A DNA stretch of 64,000 nt from Ruminiclostridium sufflavum DSM 19573 (GTDB lineage: Bacteria > Bacillota > Clostridia > Acetivibrionales > DSM-1351): contig NZ_QKMR01000018.1 of assembly GCF_003208175.1 (NCBI RefSeq), positions 1 to 64,000 on the forward strand, written 5' to 3'. The notes beneath the pieces are model-generated. The model was not told the origin of the DNA. It saw nothing but the letters and a program-made list of their open reading frames with translations, and did not search any database. Made by a program: the position numbers and the translations under genes. Below, in pieces: positions 27,469 to 37,447 of this stretch (position 1 is the first letter of the stretch; every line of letters starts with the position of its first letter).

Positions 27469-30400
27469 GAACGATGATTTATAAAAATGCATTGATGAAG
27501 ATAAAAAAATCATTCGGACGATATATTTCACTATTAATCATCGTGCTGGTCGGTGTTGGCTTTTATGCGGGAATCCAGTCCAGCGCCCCTGATTTTATCG
27601 GTATTGCAGATAGCTATTATCACGATTACAGTCTGATGGATTTCAAAATCGTCAGTACAATGGGCTTGAGCGAGAATGATGCGGCTGCGTTAGAAGCAGT
27701 AAAAGATGTTTGTTCAGTTACAGGCAGTTATTCTCTGGACGTTCTTGAAGGAGAAAAAGCCGTTCGTGTTCACGCCATTGAAGAATCGGTCAATAGAGTA
27801 AAGCTGACCGCGGGACGAATGCCGGAAATGGGTACTGAATGTGTAGCTGACAGCAAAAATTATCAAATCGGTGATAAGCTTAACATTGCCGGTGACGTTG
27901 AGGGTAAGCTGAAAAACACTGAATTTACTGTTACAGGGCTTGTCGAATCGGTACTGTATATTGGAAGCGATTACGGGAGCACAACAGTTGGAGATGGGAA
28001 ATTATCTTCTTTTATTTTTATAAGCAAGGAGAATTTTGCGCTGGACGCATATACGGAAATTTATCTCACAATGGAGGGCGGGAAAGATTATACCGCTTAT
28101 AGCGAAGGCTATGAAGCTCTGTCAAGGGAGCTGAATGACGAGCTTATAAAAATCAAGCCGGACAGGGAAAATGCGCGGTATGCAGAAATTTACAGCGAGG
28201 CAAATGAAAAAATCTCAAGCAATGAAATGAAGTTAATGGATGAAAAAGCCGATAGCGAAAAAAAGCTCACCGATGCCAAAATAAAATTGGATGATAACGC
28301 AAAAAAGCTGAAAGACGGTAAGGAGGAGCTCCTTAAAAACGAAACTGAGCTGAATGATACAGTGAGAGAAAAGACCGCTGAATTTGAGAAGGCAAAAGTC
28401 AAGATATCCGATGGCTGGAAGGAAATTGATACGGCGCTGAGCCAAAGCGGGCTAAAAAAGGTGGAACTTTCCTCCAAGGTAAGCGGGCTGAAGCAGGCAA
28501 TCGAAGGAATGAAAGCTCAGCTTGCCGAATTGCCTGCCGACAGTCAGCAATACGCACAGCTTTCCGCCATGCTTACAGAGTATTCCGCTCAATATAAGGG
28601 ACTTGTAAAGCTTAAAGAATCAGTTGATGCATTAACTGACCAAGAAACGCAATTAAAGGAAGGAATTGAAACCTTTCACGCTGAAATAGCCAAAGCCAGA
28701 GCTGAAATTGCAAAGGGCAGAAAGGAGCTTGCAAATAACGAGAAGAAACTGAAGGTCGGATATGACGAATATCATGAGAATTTAGAAAAATTTAATACTG
28801 AGATAGGGGATGCAGAGAAGAAGCTTGCTGATGCGAAAACAGACCTTTCCGGGATGGAACACCCGAAATGGATTATTTTTGACAGGGAGGCGGCTGTAGG
28901 ATACAAAGAACTGTATACGGATATAGAGGTTGTGTCCTCAATTGCCGCTGTATTTCCAATCTTTTTTATTGCCATTGCTGCACTGATGACATCCAATACA
29001 ATGGCCCGTATGATTGCCGAGGAACGCAGTGAGCTTGGTGCTCTTGCCTCTCTCGGATATAAAAATAAAAAAATAATCAGCACGTATCTTTTATATGTAC
29101 TGTCGGCTACGGCACTTGGCGCAGTCATAGGATTTTTGCTTGGATGCACTGTATTTCCGCCGCTTATTTTCTTAAACTTTAATTATATTTTGCCGCCCCT
29201 TGTTGTTGGATATAATCTGATTACGCTGGCCGGCATTATGGCGGTAGCGCTGGCTCTGATGTCTGCAGTTACGGTAATTGCCTGCAATAGAGAGCTCAGT
29301 CAAAAACCAGCCGTCCTGATGCGCCCATTACCTCCAAAACACGGGCAGAAAATTCTGCTTGAACGGATCGGGATTGTATGGAACCGTCTTTCTTTTACAT
29401 GGAAGGTAACCATGCGCAATATGTTTCGGTATAAGAAAAGAGCATTAATGACGATTGTGGGTGTAGCCGGATGTACATCGCTTATGCTTGTGGGATTTGG
29501 ATTGAGGGACAGTATGGACGGCTTTGTCGATAGACAGTATGGAGATATTTTAACTTATAATGATATGATTGTGCTGAAGGATGAAGTGTCGGGCTTAAGC
29601 GGAGATTTGAAGGAGCTTTTTACAAAGGAGCAAATTAAAAAGCCTCTTTTACTGCGTCAGAGTGCGATGAAGTGTGAACAAAAGGATACTTCACTGAAAG
29701 CTTATCTGATTGTGCCTGAAAATACCAGTGCCACATTTCTAGCTTACTATCGCTTAACAAGCAAGTCCACAGGTGAGCCAATTTCACCTGACAGCGACGG
29801 TGTAATTATTACGGAGAAGATTGCCCAAGTGTTTAAAATCGGCAAGGGCGATTCACTAATGGTAAAGGATACCGACAACAACGCATACAGCTTGACAGTA
29901 TCCGAAGTGGCAGAAAATTATATCACCAATTATATTTATATGGACAGTGCCATGTATAGCAGAATATTTGGAAAACCTGCGATGTTCAATGCGGTCGTTT
30001 CCGATTTTTCAGGTGATGAAAAAACTCTTTCAAAGAACCTGATAGACAGTGCTTTGGTGCTTAATACTACCTTCACCGGCGATATTATCCAAAAGGCTCT
30101 GGACGGAAACGCAAAACTAAACAGCATTATTATTTTGCTGGTTGTGGTTGCATCCCTTTTGGCCATTATTGTGCTTTATAATTTAACCTCCATCAATATC
30201 AGCGAGCGAAAGCGGGAAATTGCAACCTTAAAAGTTCTAGGCTTCCGGGACAGTGAAACAAATGCCTATATATACCGGGAAGCTGTGATTCTAACGCTGG
30301 TAAGCATTGCCATCGGTATTGCTTTAGGCATTGCTTTACATGGCTTCGTTATTGATGTTCTCGAAGGAACTACGCGGGTGCTGCTCAGGAAAATCGGATG

Positions 30401-30518
30401 GTTTAGCTTCCTTGCTTCAGCCGCCTTGACAATGGTATTTTCTCTGGTCATGCAGGTGATTACCTATTTTAAGCTAAAGACGGTTGATATGGTTGAATCA
30501 TTAAAATCCGTGGAATAA
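27462..30518 (+). CDS. FtsX-like ABC permease with central coiled coil
   Basis: 1018 residues: an N-terminal membrane helix, an extracellular domain, a coiled coil at about residues 245-455 (many [12 protein letters not shown]-type heptads), three membrane helices with an FtsX domain, a second extracellular part and three final membrane helices (FtsX domain again). GTG 27462 overlaps the ATPase gene; ATG 27474 is an alternative. It works with the preceding ATPase, probably in peptide-antibiotic resistance or export. A terminator follows. Confidence 0.88.
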   Translation: MVRTMIYKNALMKIKKSFGRYISLLIIVLVGVGFYAGIQSSAPDFIGIADSYYHDYSLMDFKIVSTMGLSENDAAALEAVKDVCSVTGSYSLDVLEGEKAVRVHAIEESVNRVKLTAGRMPEMGTECVADSKNYQIGDKLNIAGDVEGKLKNTEFTVTGLVESVLYIGSDYGSTTVGDGKLSSFIFISKENFALDAYTEIYLTMEGGKDYTAYSEGYEALSRELNDELIKIKPDRENARYAEIYSEANEKISSNEMKLMDEKADSEKKLTDAKIKLDDNAKKLKDGKEELLKNETELNDTVREKTAEFEKAKVKISDGWKEIDTALSQSGLKKVELSSKVSGLKQAIEGMKAQLAELPADSQQYAQLSAMLTEYSAQYKGLVKLKESVDALTDQETQLKEGIETFHAEIAKARAEIAKGRKELANNEKKLKVGYDEYHENLEKFNTEIGDAEKKLADAKTDLSGMEHPKWIIFDREAAVGYKELYTDIEVVSSIAAVFPIFFIAIAALMTSNTMARMIAEERSELGALASLGYKNKKIISTYLLYVLSATALGAVIGFLLGCTVFPPLIFLNFNYILPPLVVGYNLITLAGIMAVALALMSAVTVIACNRELSQKPAVLMRPLPPKHGQKILLERIGIVWNRLSFTWKVTMRNMFRYKKRALMTIVGVAGCTSLMLVGFGLRDSMDGFVDRQYGDILTYNDMIVLKDEVSGLSGDLKELFTKEQIKKPLLLRQSAMKCEQKDTSLKAYLIVPENTSATFLAYYRLTSKSTGEPISPDSDGVIITEKIAQVFKIGKGDSLMVKDTDNNAYSLTVSEVAENYITNYIYMDSAMYSRIFGKPAMFNAVVSDFSGDEKTLSKNLIDSALVLNTTFTGDIIQKALDGNAKLNSIIILLVVVASLLAIIVLYNLTSINISERKREIATLKVLGFRDSETNAYIYREAVILTLVSIAIGIALGIALHGFVIDVLEGTTRVLLRKIGWFSFLASAALTMVFSLVMQVITYFKLKTVDMVESLKSVE

Positions 30519-30531
30519 AGCTTAATACAAT

Positions 30532-30570
30532 AAAATGCAGTCAATGAAACTATCGCTGACTGCATTTTTA
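30532..30570 (+). terminator. Terminator after the ABC permease gene
   Basis: AAAATGCAGTCA/TGACTGCATTTT, a perfect 12-bp stem ending in a T-tract. Confidence 0.8.
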
Positions 30571-30644
30571 TAGGTGTAAATGACGAGCCTGCTGCAATTT
30601 GTTAGTCCTAATTGGCAGAGAAGTCAATCTTAAAGAGAGCAATA

Positions 30645-31838
30645 TCAGTTTGCACTGTCTAATTTTGAAGAATGCTTAGAGCTGAATGCCATTTTAAGCA
30701 ATGCAGGAGTTATGATGGTTGTCAGTATTACTACAATTAAAGTCGGAATATATATTTCCTCGGAGATGATACGATTTTGCATTCCTATATTTGCAGTAAT
30801 AATTGCAACCTCACCTCGTGATATCATTCCGACACCAATTTGCAAGGATTCGGATTTACTTAATTTAAAAAGCCTTGCAGCACCGCCGCAGCCGATTAAT
30901 TTTCCAATAACCGCTATAGCGAACATAACCAGAGTGATTATAAGAACCTTTAAATTAAAGCTTTTTATATCCGCCGAAATACCCACGCTTGCAAAGAATA
31001 TCAAGGATAAAAAGCCTGAGGATATGGCTTTTATATTTTTTGTAATATATTCTCTGTGTATAAATTGTGATAGTGCCAAGCCACAAAGATATGCCCCTGT
31101 TATTGCTGCAATACCAAGGAACTCGGATACAAATGCCAGAAGCAAGGCCAATGCTATGCAGAAGGTAAGTAAGTCTCTCTTGTGACTGCCACTGATAACT
31201 CCTTTGTTTATAAATTTTGGAACTACTGCAATCATTAATACTGCAATGACACAGAATATAATTATTTTAACAAAGGTAAAAAGCAGGCTTGTAACAGCCT
31301 GTGCACCGGAAGCACCGCTTTCAAGAGCCTTTGACATTGCCAGAACTACAGATATAAGTATCAGGCCAAGGACATCATCTATTACCGCTGCTCCGAGAAT
31401 ATTTACTCCCGCCCTTGTATTAAGCTTACCCAATTCAGTAAGAGTTTCAACAGAAATACTTACACTTGTGGCTGTGAGTATTACTCCTACAAAAAGGTTT
31501 TCCCAGAAATCAGTGAAAAACAGATATGCGGCTGCAGTACCTAGAACCAAGGGCAGCAGAATTCCAACTACTGCAATTGCGAAAGAGGTTTTGCCTGCCT
31601 TTTTTAATTCGTCAAGATTAGTTTCCAGACCTGCGAGGAACATAAGCAATATGACTCCCAGATCAGATAAAAGCTTTATGCTTTCAGTATGCTGTACAAG
31701 CTTGAGCACGGCAGGACCGATTATAACACCGGCAATAAGTGCGCCAAGAACTTCAGGCATCTTGAATTTTCGGCTAATCAAGCCACCGATTTTTGTAAAT
31801 ATTAAAATAATTGCGATATCAATCAAAATTTTTTCCAT
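30645..31838 (-). CDS. CPA2-family cation/proton antiporter
   Basis: 397 residues with about 12 membrane helices (ALIAGVIIGPAVL, FLAGLETNLDEL, a VIDDVLGLIL region and SRGEVAIITANIG). The paired acidic residues of VIDDV and the GLE...L motif match KefB/NhaS-type sodium or potassium/proton antiporters. It lacks the C-terminal TrkA-N domain of KefB. ATG at 31838, with weak upstream purines on the minus strand. Single gene. Confidence 0.88.
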   Translation of the reverse strand: MEKILIDIAIILIFTKIGGLISRKFKMPEVLGALIAGVIIGPAVLKLVQHTESIKLLSDLGVILLMFLAGLETNLDELKKAGKTSFAIAVVGILLPLVLGTAAAYLFFTDFWENLFVGVILTATSVSISVETLTELGKLNTRAGVNILGAAVIDDVLGLILISVVLAMSKALESGASGAQAVTSLLFTFVKIIIFCVIAVLMIAVVPKFINKGVISGSHKRDLLTFCIALALLLAFVSEFLGIAAITGAYLCGLALSQFIHREYITKNIKAISSGFLSLIFFASVGISADIKSFNLKVLIITLVMFAIAVIGKLIGCGGAARLFKLSKSESLQIGVGMISRGEVAIITANIGMQNRIISEEIYIPTLIVVILTTIITPALLKMAFSSKHSSKLDSAN

Positions 31839-31927
31839 GGTAAATTAATAGATTTTCCTTTCGTTGTGGTAGATTAAAGATATTGTAAGGCTTCTGTGCA
31901 AATTCTGCAAAATGCAGAGGTATAAGG

Positions 31928-32119
31928 GTGCTTCCGAAAAAACCTTCAATTGGCAAGCATAAGCATATATACTTCCAACTGGAAGATAACGAAAAAAATT
32001 CACATAATGATAATAACATTTTTAAGGTTCTAATTCAATATAATATGCAGAATGCTGCAAGAGTTAAAAACCTTTTAGAGAAAAATATTCAGACAATAAT
32101 TATGGGGTGCTATAAATAA
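31928..32119 (+). CDS. Possible small protein, unknown
   Basis: A 63-residue frame beginning with GTG and ending MGCYK, in the gap between the antiporter and the broken asnB. Codon use looks host-like, and the last 25 residues (YNMQNAARVKNLLEKNIQTI) could form a helix. The ribosome site (GCAGAGG) is weak. It could be chance. Confidence 0.3.
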   Translation: MLPKKPSIGKHKHIYFQLEDNEKNSHNDNNIFKVLIQYNMQNAARVKNLLEKNIQTIIMGCYK

Positions 32120-32191
32120 GAAACATATATTATATGAGTCTATTATTATAACAACCCCGTAATATTATTTATGAAGCTTCAGTCTGGCAGG

Positions 32192-32614
32192 CTAAACAAT
32201 TTTCACATTATACTCTCTGAACCAGTAATCCAGCTGTATCAGCCATGCAATAAGCTGAGGCCTTCCCATCAGTTGTCCATACCAGGTGATATTACTGCTG
32301 GATTGCAGAATCGCAAGGGTATCAGTATGAATGATATCCTTTAATATTGAGCTTGGGTTTGACATTGTTTCATGAAGCATATTATTGACTATTGACTCAT
32401 AAACAGGATTATGAGTTTTGGGATAAGGACTTTTCTTCCTGTGAAGAATTTTATCAGGTAAATATTGACTCATGGCTTCTCTTAGCAGTGCCTTTTCGAC
32501 ACGGCCCTTGAATTTAATTTTCCATGGAACATTAAATACATATTCAAGAATCCGATGGTCAGAAAATGGAACTCTGACTTCAAGTCCGCTTGCCATAGAC
32601 ATCCTGTCTTTACG
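32192..32614 (-). pseudogene. asnB: asnB 3' fragment, separated from its 5' part by an integrated element
   Basis: The last 140 codons of a glutamine-dependent asparagine synthetase (ERKDRMSMASGLEVRVPF, a conserved late motif of the synthetase domain), ending VKIV. The matching 5' fragment is at 44757-46214. Upstream of the ERKD codons the frame enters element DNA and soon meets a stop, and only an internal ATG (32602) could start translation. Excision of 32618-44759 would restore a 626-codon gene in frame. Confidence 0.92.
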
Positions 32615-32645
32615 TTCGCTGAGAGAAACAAAAGAAAAATCGTCA
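32596..32645. other. Left attachment junction of the asnB element
   Basis: The shared core CGTTC is at 32613-32617. To its left lies asnB coding sequence. To its right, GAAACAAAAGAAAAATC (32625-32641) is the inverted counterpart of GATTTTCTTTTGTATCC at the other end. Confidence 0.75.
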
Positions 32646-32971
32646 GAACTGTAGCCAATACTGTTTTATAAGGATGGCTGAAGAGTGGCCGTTTTTTAGG
32701 TGAATTAAAAATATATTTTTTGTAAACCGATAAAATTCCAATAAGGGCTGGAAAACATATTCCAGAGTTTTATTTCGGAATATCAGACTGAATTTCTATA
32801 ATAGGCCGATTTCACTTTGATATCAGCATTTTTTCCTACAGTAAACTTTATAAAAAAAGAGTTTGAAATTTAAAGTTCATGTTGCATTTTGTCGAATTTT
32901 AAATTATAATAATGCTAATGCTAAAAAATAGACGATATTATAAGTGATTTATTAAGAGAGGAGGAAAGGTT

Positions 32972-33169
32972 TTGAAATTCTATACTATACCTAAATGGAC
33001 TAAATACATAGCACAAGATAGTAACGGCAACTGGTGGGCATATGATGAAAAACCGAAATACGATTTACGGCTTGACTGGTCAGCCAGCGGGAATTGTCAG
33101 CAGATATTTCCAGTAGTTGCTTCCACATTATCACAATATAAAGGTATATATCAATATCTAGATGCATAG
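32972..33169 (+). CDS. Small hypothetical protein
   Basis: 65 residues from TTG 32972, with AGGAGG at 32959-32964. It is aromatic-rich (YTIPKWTKYIAQDSNGNWWA) with no membrane segment and no recognised family. It is the first gene of the element. The preceding 32646-32971 shows no gene. Confidence 0.5.
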   Translation: MKFYTIPKWTKYIAQDSNGNWWAYDEKPKYDLRLDWSASGNCQQIFPVVASTLSQYKGIYQYLDA

Positions 33170-33589
33170 AATTAATATTTTTATTTAAGAAAATTAGATG
33201 CAAATTATTTAATATAAATCATATAGTAAGCTTATTAAAATTGGAAAGTTAGATTCCATACTTGTGAAACAATAGGTGGAATTTAATTTTTCAATCAACA
33301 TTTTCCTTTCAAAGGTAATTCTTTTTCCCCAGATATTCTCTGAGTGTATGCTTTCATGGTTATAGATGAATCTGCCGTATCCGGAATAAATAATAAATTC
33401 ATTAAAAGGACAAAATTAGCTTGACTAAATATTATTACATATATAGTATTAAATGTAATAATATTACTGAGGCTGATTGCGGTTCAAGCCTATGGACGAT
33501 TTTATATCGTTTTTTTCAGCCGATAGTAATTTACTTTTGGCAATTGAATTTATAGAGAATATGAAAAGGGTTGGAAAGGAGTGTTTTAA
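33170..33589 (+). other. Intergenic region inside the element
   Basis: No credible gene. It holds a palindromic repeat copy at 33475-33540 and the promoter region of the following membrane protein gene. Confidence 0.6.
33475..33540 (+). repeat. Palindromic intergenic repeat, copy 2
   Basis: GATTGCGGTTCAAGCCTA at the left, an inner hairpin ACGATTTTATATCGT, and CAGCCGATAGTAATTTACTT at the right. It matches the family consensus at both ends. Confidence 0.75.
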
Positions 33590-33868
33590 ATGCTTGAAGT
33601 AACGCTTGTTCTATGTACGGCAATTTTTTTCTTGTCTTTGTTTTTACTTGTGGCTGCATTGCTTAAATGGAAAAAAGCAAGATTATTTTTGGGATTGCTA
33701 ATATTTGTATTTTCTGTTATTGCAATGATACTGTTTGTTAATGTTCAAAGAATTAATGGTAATCCGGATTCGGGAAAGGAATTTATGCAGCTTTATTTTC
33801 CTTTATTGGTTTTTGCTATGTTTATGGCAATAGGAGCTGTATCCTCAATCAGAGCTTTGAAAAAATGA
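33590..33868 (+). CDS. Small membrane protein, unknown
   Basis: 92 residues with three hydrophobic helices (CTAIFFLSLFLLVAALL, LFLGLLIFVFSVIAMILF and YFPLLVFAMFMAIGAVSSI) and positively charged loops. ATG at 33590 after AAAGGAGTG. No family recognised. It is cargo of the element. Confidence 0.65.
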   Translation: MLEVTLVLCTAIFFLSLFLLVAALLKWKKARLFLGLLIFVFSVIAMILFVNVQRINGNPDSGKEFMQLYFPLLVFAMFMAIGAVSSIRALKK

Positions 33869-34088
33869 TAAGCCGGTTCTGTAATATCTGGGCATGGCTT
33901 TCAGAATTAATATATATTCAAATAATATGCTATAATGTTAAGATATGTTGAGCTGTAATGGATTTAGAGGTATAATAGGTTGTATGAATTTAAACAGTAT
34001 GCAATTGAGAACTTACACTTTCACATAAAAGTGTTGATTATAAGATATCTGTTTTAACCTATTAAAGCTAAAGAGAGGATTGAACTGT

Positions 34089-34595
34089 GTGGAGGATGCT
34101 CAGAAGGAAGCGTTTAAATACCAATTAGACATATTAAAAAATGAAATCAATTCAACCAATGATGTTATTAACCAGATAAATACAATTACTCAGTCAATAA
34201 AAAACTGGGCTATTACTGTTTGGACAGGGAGTATAGCATTAATCTTGATTAAAAGCCAATATGATTTGAAGAAATTTGTTATTTTTACTTGCGTAATTCC
34301 ATTGCTGTTTTGGGTTGTTGACGGAATGTGGAGAAGACATCAAAGTAGAATGATTTATAGAATAACTCTTATTTCTAAATTTTTAAACAGCGAAGATTTT
34401 AAAGAATCGTTTCAAAAGAGTAAATTAATAAATTTCAAGTTACTTGATATGAGAGCAAGAAATAGCGAGCATGAAAAGGAATACAAGAAGGCTACAGATA
34501 TCCGGAGAATTCTAATGTTTAATACAATAAAATATTTCTATGGCGGATTGGCTTTTGTAAGCATTATATTAGGTGTGTATTTTATAATAAATTAA
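34089..34595 (+). CDS. Two-TM membrane protein with cytoplasmic domain (SLATT/S-2TM-like)
   Basis: About 168 residues. GTG 34089 is preferred to TTG 34080 because AGAGAGGA lies at a proper distance from it. A helical N-terminus is followed by a hairpin of two helices (WAITVWTGSIALILI and FVIFTCVIPLLFWVVDG), a charged cytoplasmic part, and one C-terminal helix (YGGLAFVSIILGVYFII). The layout recalls small two-TM effectors of bacterial conflict systems, but no motif proves it. Confidence 0.5.
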   Translation: MEDAQKEAFKYQLDILKNEINSTNDVINQINTITQSIKNWAITVWTGSIALILIKSQYDLKKFVIFTCVIPLLFWVVDGMWRRHQSRMIYRITLISKFLNSEDFKESFQKSKLINFKLLDMRARNSEHEKEYKKATDIRRILMFNTIKYFYGGLAFVSIILGVYFIIN

Positions 34596-34620
34596 CCTCT
34601 TGTTCTGATTAAAATATTAA

Positions 34621-34730
34621 ATCCCGGTCCAAGCTGCGTTCAAAATCAGCTTAAAAGCTTAGTTCGGCTAAAGAGACGAAATAAATATCGTCTCTAAGGC
34701 TTTGACCGTAAATTGACTTTAGTAAAATAC
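34621..34730 (-). repeat. Palindromic intergenic repeat, copy 3 (extended form)
   Basis: Read on the minus strand it starts ACTAAAGTCAATTTACGG, contains GACGATATTTATTTCGTC, and continues with AAGCTGATTTTGAACGCAG. This last part is shared only with the copy at 56700, so two copies carry an extra 40-base segment. Confidence 0.8.
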
Positions 34731-34807
34731 CGCAAGTAAAATCAAGCGGTCATCTATCTTTTTTCTTATAATAAATATAGGGTGGTTAGGACGGGGTGAA
34801 CAGATGA

Positions 34808-35773
34808 ATGTACGAATGGCAGAAGCAAATTCAAATAATCGTTGATGAAATAGACAAATGTATTAAAAATTATAGGGATGAGGCTTTAACGCTGTGCTTT
34901 CTTTCTTGCAGGCTGTGCTATTCCGAATTTTATACAACGAGAAAATTCAAAGAAATATCGGGAATGCAATTTAGGGATTATCTGCGTCATAGGAAATTAG
35001 CCTTTGCACTGAAAGAGGTACGTGATAGTGAGAAAAGCCTTTTGGACATTGCTTTTGATTATGGCTTTTCATCACATGAAGCCTTTACCCGAGCTTTCAA
35101 GGGAACATATGGCGTAACGCCAAGTGAATACAGAAAAAAGCCTAGGCCTGTTGTTCTTCGTACAAAAATAAACCCTTTCGACCGCTACTTTTTTGGATTT
35201 GGAGAGATTGGTATGATAAAATCTGCAGACGATGTTAAAATTTATTTTGTAACCATTCCGGCACACAAATTTTTGCACATTAAAAACTATGAGAGTAATG
35301 GGTATTGGGACTTTTGGCAGAAGCAAAGCCTTATTCCGGGGCAGGACTGCGAAACCATCTGCGGTTTGCTGGATAGTATCAAGGGTAAATTGGATGACGA
35401 TGGCGGGAGCGAAGTTAACAGCGGCAGCGGTCAGATTATGGCGTACATCAATGACCCTGAGGGCAGGCTTTGCGATTGGGGTGTTCTGCGTACAGAGTGT
35501 TATGGTGTACGTCTTCCCGTTGATTATCAGGGCGAAGTACCGCCGCAAATGCTTATGATTGATATCCCCGAAGCCGAGTATATTGTCTTTGAGCATGGAC
35601 CGTTTGATTATGAGCAGGAAAATCGCAGTGTGGAGGATAAGATAGAAACGGCTATGTCAACTTTTGATTTTTCAGGAACAGGGTATAGCTTTGATACCTC
35701 CCCCGGCAGAATCATTTATATGTATCATGATCCGAAACGGTTTTTCAAATATATCAGACCGGTGCGTAATTAA
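34808..35773 (+). CDS. AraC-family regulator with GyrI-like effector domain
   Basis: 321 residues. Residues 1-110 are an AraC helix-turn-helix pair, the second helix in LLDIAFDYGFSSHEAFTRAF, ending GVTPSEYRK. Residues 150-320 are a GyrI-like small-molecule domain (ending RIIYMYHDPKRFFKYIRPV). Such proteins activate efflux or detoxification genes on ligand binding. The next gene follows within 60 bases, so the two may form a unit. Confidence 0.88.
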   Translation: MYEWQKQIQIIVDEIDKCIKNYRDEALTLCFLSCRLCYSEFYTTRKFKEISGMQFRDYLRHRKLAFALKEVRDSEKSLLDIAFDYGFSSHEAFTRAFKGTYGVTPSEYRKKPRPVVLRTKINPFDRYFFGFGEIGMIKSADDVKIYFVTIPAHKFLHIKNYESNGYWDFWQKQSLIPGQDCETICGLLDSIKGKLDDDGGSEVNSGSGQIMAYINDPEGRLCDWGVLRTECYGVRLPVDYQGEVPPQMLMIDIPEAEYIVFEHGPFDYEQENRSVEDKIETAMSTFDFSGTGYSFDTSPGRIIYMYHDPKRFFKYIRPVRN

Positions 35774-35829
35774 ATTGGTTTGGCATGGTTTCTGGTTACG
35801 TTAGACAGAGAATGAACAGGAGGGATACC

Positions 35830-36342
35830 ATGCAGGCATATAACAAAAGTCAGGAACTGATTGCAGAGATAGAAAAGGCAGCAAGGCTATTTATTGCTGA
35901 ATTTGACAGTGTAGAAGAAGAGGAAAAAAATAAAAGGCTGGAGGGTGTGGACCGTTCTCCGATGCAGATGATTGCATACCAGCTTGGATGGCTGAGCTTA
36001 ATTCTGAGATGGGATGCAGACGAGCTCGAAGGAAAAGAAGTGATCATGCCAGCCCCTAACCACAAGTGGAACCAGCTTGGAGGCTTATACGACAGCTTTT
36101 ATACAAAATATGCTTCGTATTCTTTAGAGGAGCTGAGGGACATGTTTGAAAAAGCGGTCACTGAAATGGTTGCATGGATCAATACTTTATCAGAGCAGGA
36201 ATTGTTTGAACAGGACGCTAGAAAATGGGCTTCCTCCACACCGTCAAGATGGCCGGTATGGAAATGGATACACATTAATACGGTTGCTCCGTTCAAATCT
36301 TTCCGAGGTAAAATCAGAAAGTGGAAAAGACTGAACACATAA
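35830..36342 (+). CDS. ClbS/DfsB (DUF1706) family protein
   Basis: 170 residues from ATG 35830, preferred over 35785 because AGGAGGGAT lies just upstream. The MQAYNKSQELIAEIEKAARLF start, YQLGWLSLILRWD, the LGGLYDSFY region and the end (RWPVWKWIHINTVAPFKSF) fit the DUF1706/ClbS DinB-like fold, whose best-known member hydrolyses the genotoxin colibactin. The substrate here is unknown. Confidence 0.75.
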   Translation: MQAYNKSQELIAEIEKAARLFIAEFDSVEEEEKNKRLEGVDRSPMQMIAYQLGWLSLILRWDADELEGKEVIMPAPNHKWNQLGGLYDSFYTKYASYSLEELRDMFEKAVTEMVAWINTLSEQELFEQDARKWASSTPSRWPVWKWIHINTVAPFKSFRGKIRKWKRLNT

Positions 36343-36369
36343 AGATAGAAGCCTTTCTATTATATCTGT

Positions 36370-36810
36370 TTAATTTTTATTTAATTTATTAAAATAAGGA
36401 ATATATGCCTTGGGAGTAGTTATTCTAATAAGGTTACTATCGATATTTATTTCAATTGGGTTTGTTAGCCACCTGGAATATCCTGATTTTTCTGTAAAAA
36501 CATATTTAGCCGAGTTAATCTGTAATTCCTCTTTTTTTAATATGCCAGTTGATATTTTTTTAATTTCATCCAATTTAAAGCTTTTATCTTTCTCTGTTTC
36601 AAAGCTTAATGCAGTATGTTCTTGATGAGCCAAGAAATTACTGAATATTGCTGACATACATATTGAGAATAAAAGTGCGCTAAAAATCACTGCTGTTACA
36701 ACTTTTATATCCATTGGTAATTTACTAAAAAAACCGACGCCTCCTATTGCTGCTAATATAATAAAACTTACTAATAAAAAATGTATAAAATATCTAAAAA
36801 AAGTATTCAT
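36370..36810 (-). CDS. Hypothetical two-TM protein
   Basis: 146 residues from ATG 36810 (AAGGAGAGACAC upstream); a longer frame to 36888 lacks a good ribosome site. Two N-terminal membrane helices (YFIHFLLVSFIILAAIGGVGF and VVTAVIFSALLFSICMSAIF) are followed by a soluble domain ending IRITTPKAYIPYF. No family recognised. Confidence 0.6.
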   Translation of the reverse strand: MNTFFRYFIHFLLVSFIILAAIGGVGFFSKLPMDIKVVTAVIFSALLFSICMSAIFSNFLAHQEHTALSFETEKDKSFKLDEIKKISTGILKKEELQINSAKYVFTEKSGYSRWLTNPIEINIDSNLIRITTPKAYIPYFNKLNKN

Positions 36811-37014
36811 GTGTCTCTCCTTGGACTCAAAAGTCGATTCATTTAGGACATTAGAACCAGTTGAATAACAACTATATCTTTTTATCATTTTAGCATTTAA
36901 AATACTTAAATATAAGCATTTTGTAATTAATTACAAGATGCTTATATTTATCCTTATAATATTTTATTGCACTGTGTTAAAATGCTATAACTCTTTATTC
37001 TCAGTAGAGCTATA

Positions 37015-37069
37015 TTGACAAAATAGTTTAATGGCGTTAAACTAAAAACAGGTTTAATATGATTAAACC
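37015..37069 (+). promoter_or_regulatory. Promoter with two BlaI-type operators
   Basis: TTGACA (37015-37020), a 17-base spacer and TAAACT (37038-37043). Two dyads overlap the promoter: AGTTTAATGGCGTTAAACT (37025-37043) and GGTTTAATATGATTAAACC (37051-37069). The first covers the -10 box, as expected for repression by the BlaI-like product of the next gene. Confidence 0.8.
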
Positions 37070-37083
37070 AAGGAGGGCTTAAT

Positions 37084-37443
37084 ATGATTGAGTACAAGTT
37101 AGGTGTTATGGAAATGAAGTTTGCAGATTTAATGTGGGATAATGAGCCGATTTCATCCGGTAACTTGGTGAAGTTATGTGAACAGGAATTAGGCTGGAAA
37201 AAATCTACTACCTATACCATGCTGCGCCGCTTATGCCAGCGTAATATTTTTAAAAATCAAGATGGCTTTGTTGCTTCTATTTTATCCAAGCAGGAGTTCC
37301 ATGCTTTGCAGAGCGAAAAGTTTATTGAAGAAACCTTTGACGGCTCGTTGCCGAAATTTTTAGCAGCATTTTCGACAAGGAAAAAGCTGACTGATAAAGA
37401 AATTGACGAGTTGGAAAAATTAATATGCCGGAACAGGGGTTGA
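37084..37443 (+). CDS. BlaI/MecI/CopY-family repressor
   Basis: 119 residues with a winged helix (MKFADLMWDNEPISSGNLV ... STTYTMLRRLCQR) and a C-terminal dimerisation segment. AAGGAGGGC precedes ATG 37084. The protein should be cut by the co-transcribed M56 membrane protease when a signal arrives. Autoregulation is indicated by the two dyads upstream. Confidence 0.88.
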   Translation: MIEYKLGVMEMKFADLMWDNEPISSGNLVKLCEQELGWKKSTTYTMLRRLCQRNIFKNQDGFVASILSKQEFHALQSEKFIEETFDGSLPKFLAAFSTRKKLTDKEIDELEKLICRNRG

Positions 37444-37447
37444 GCCT

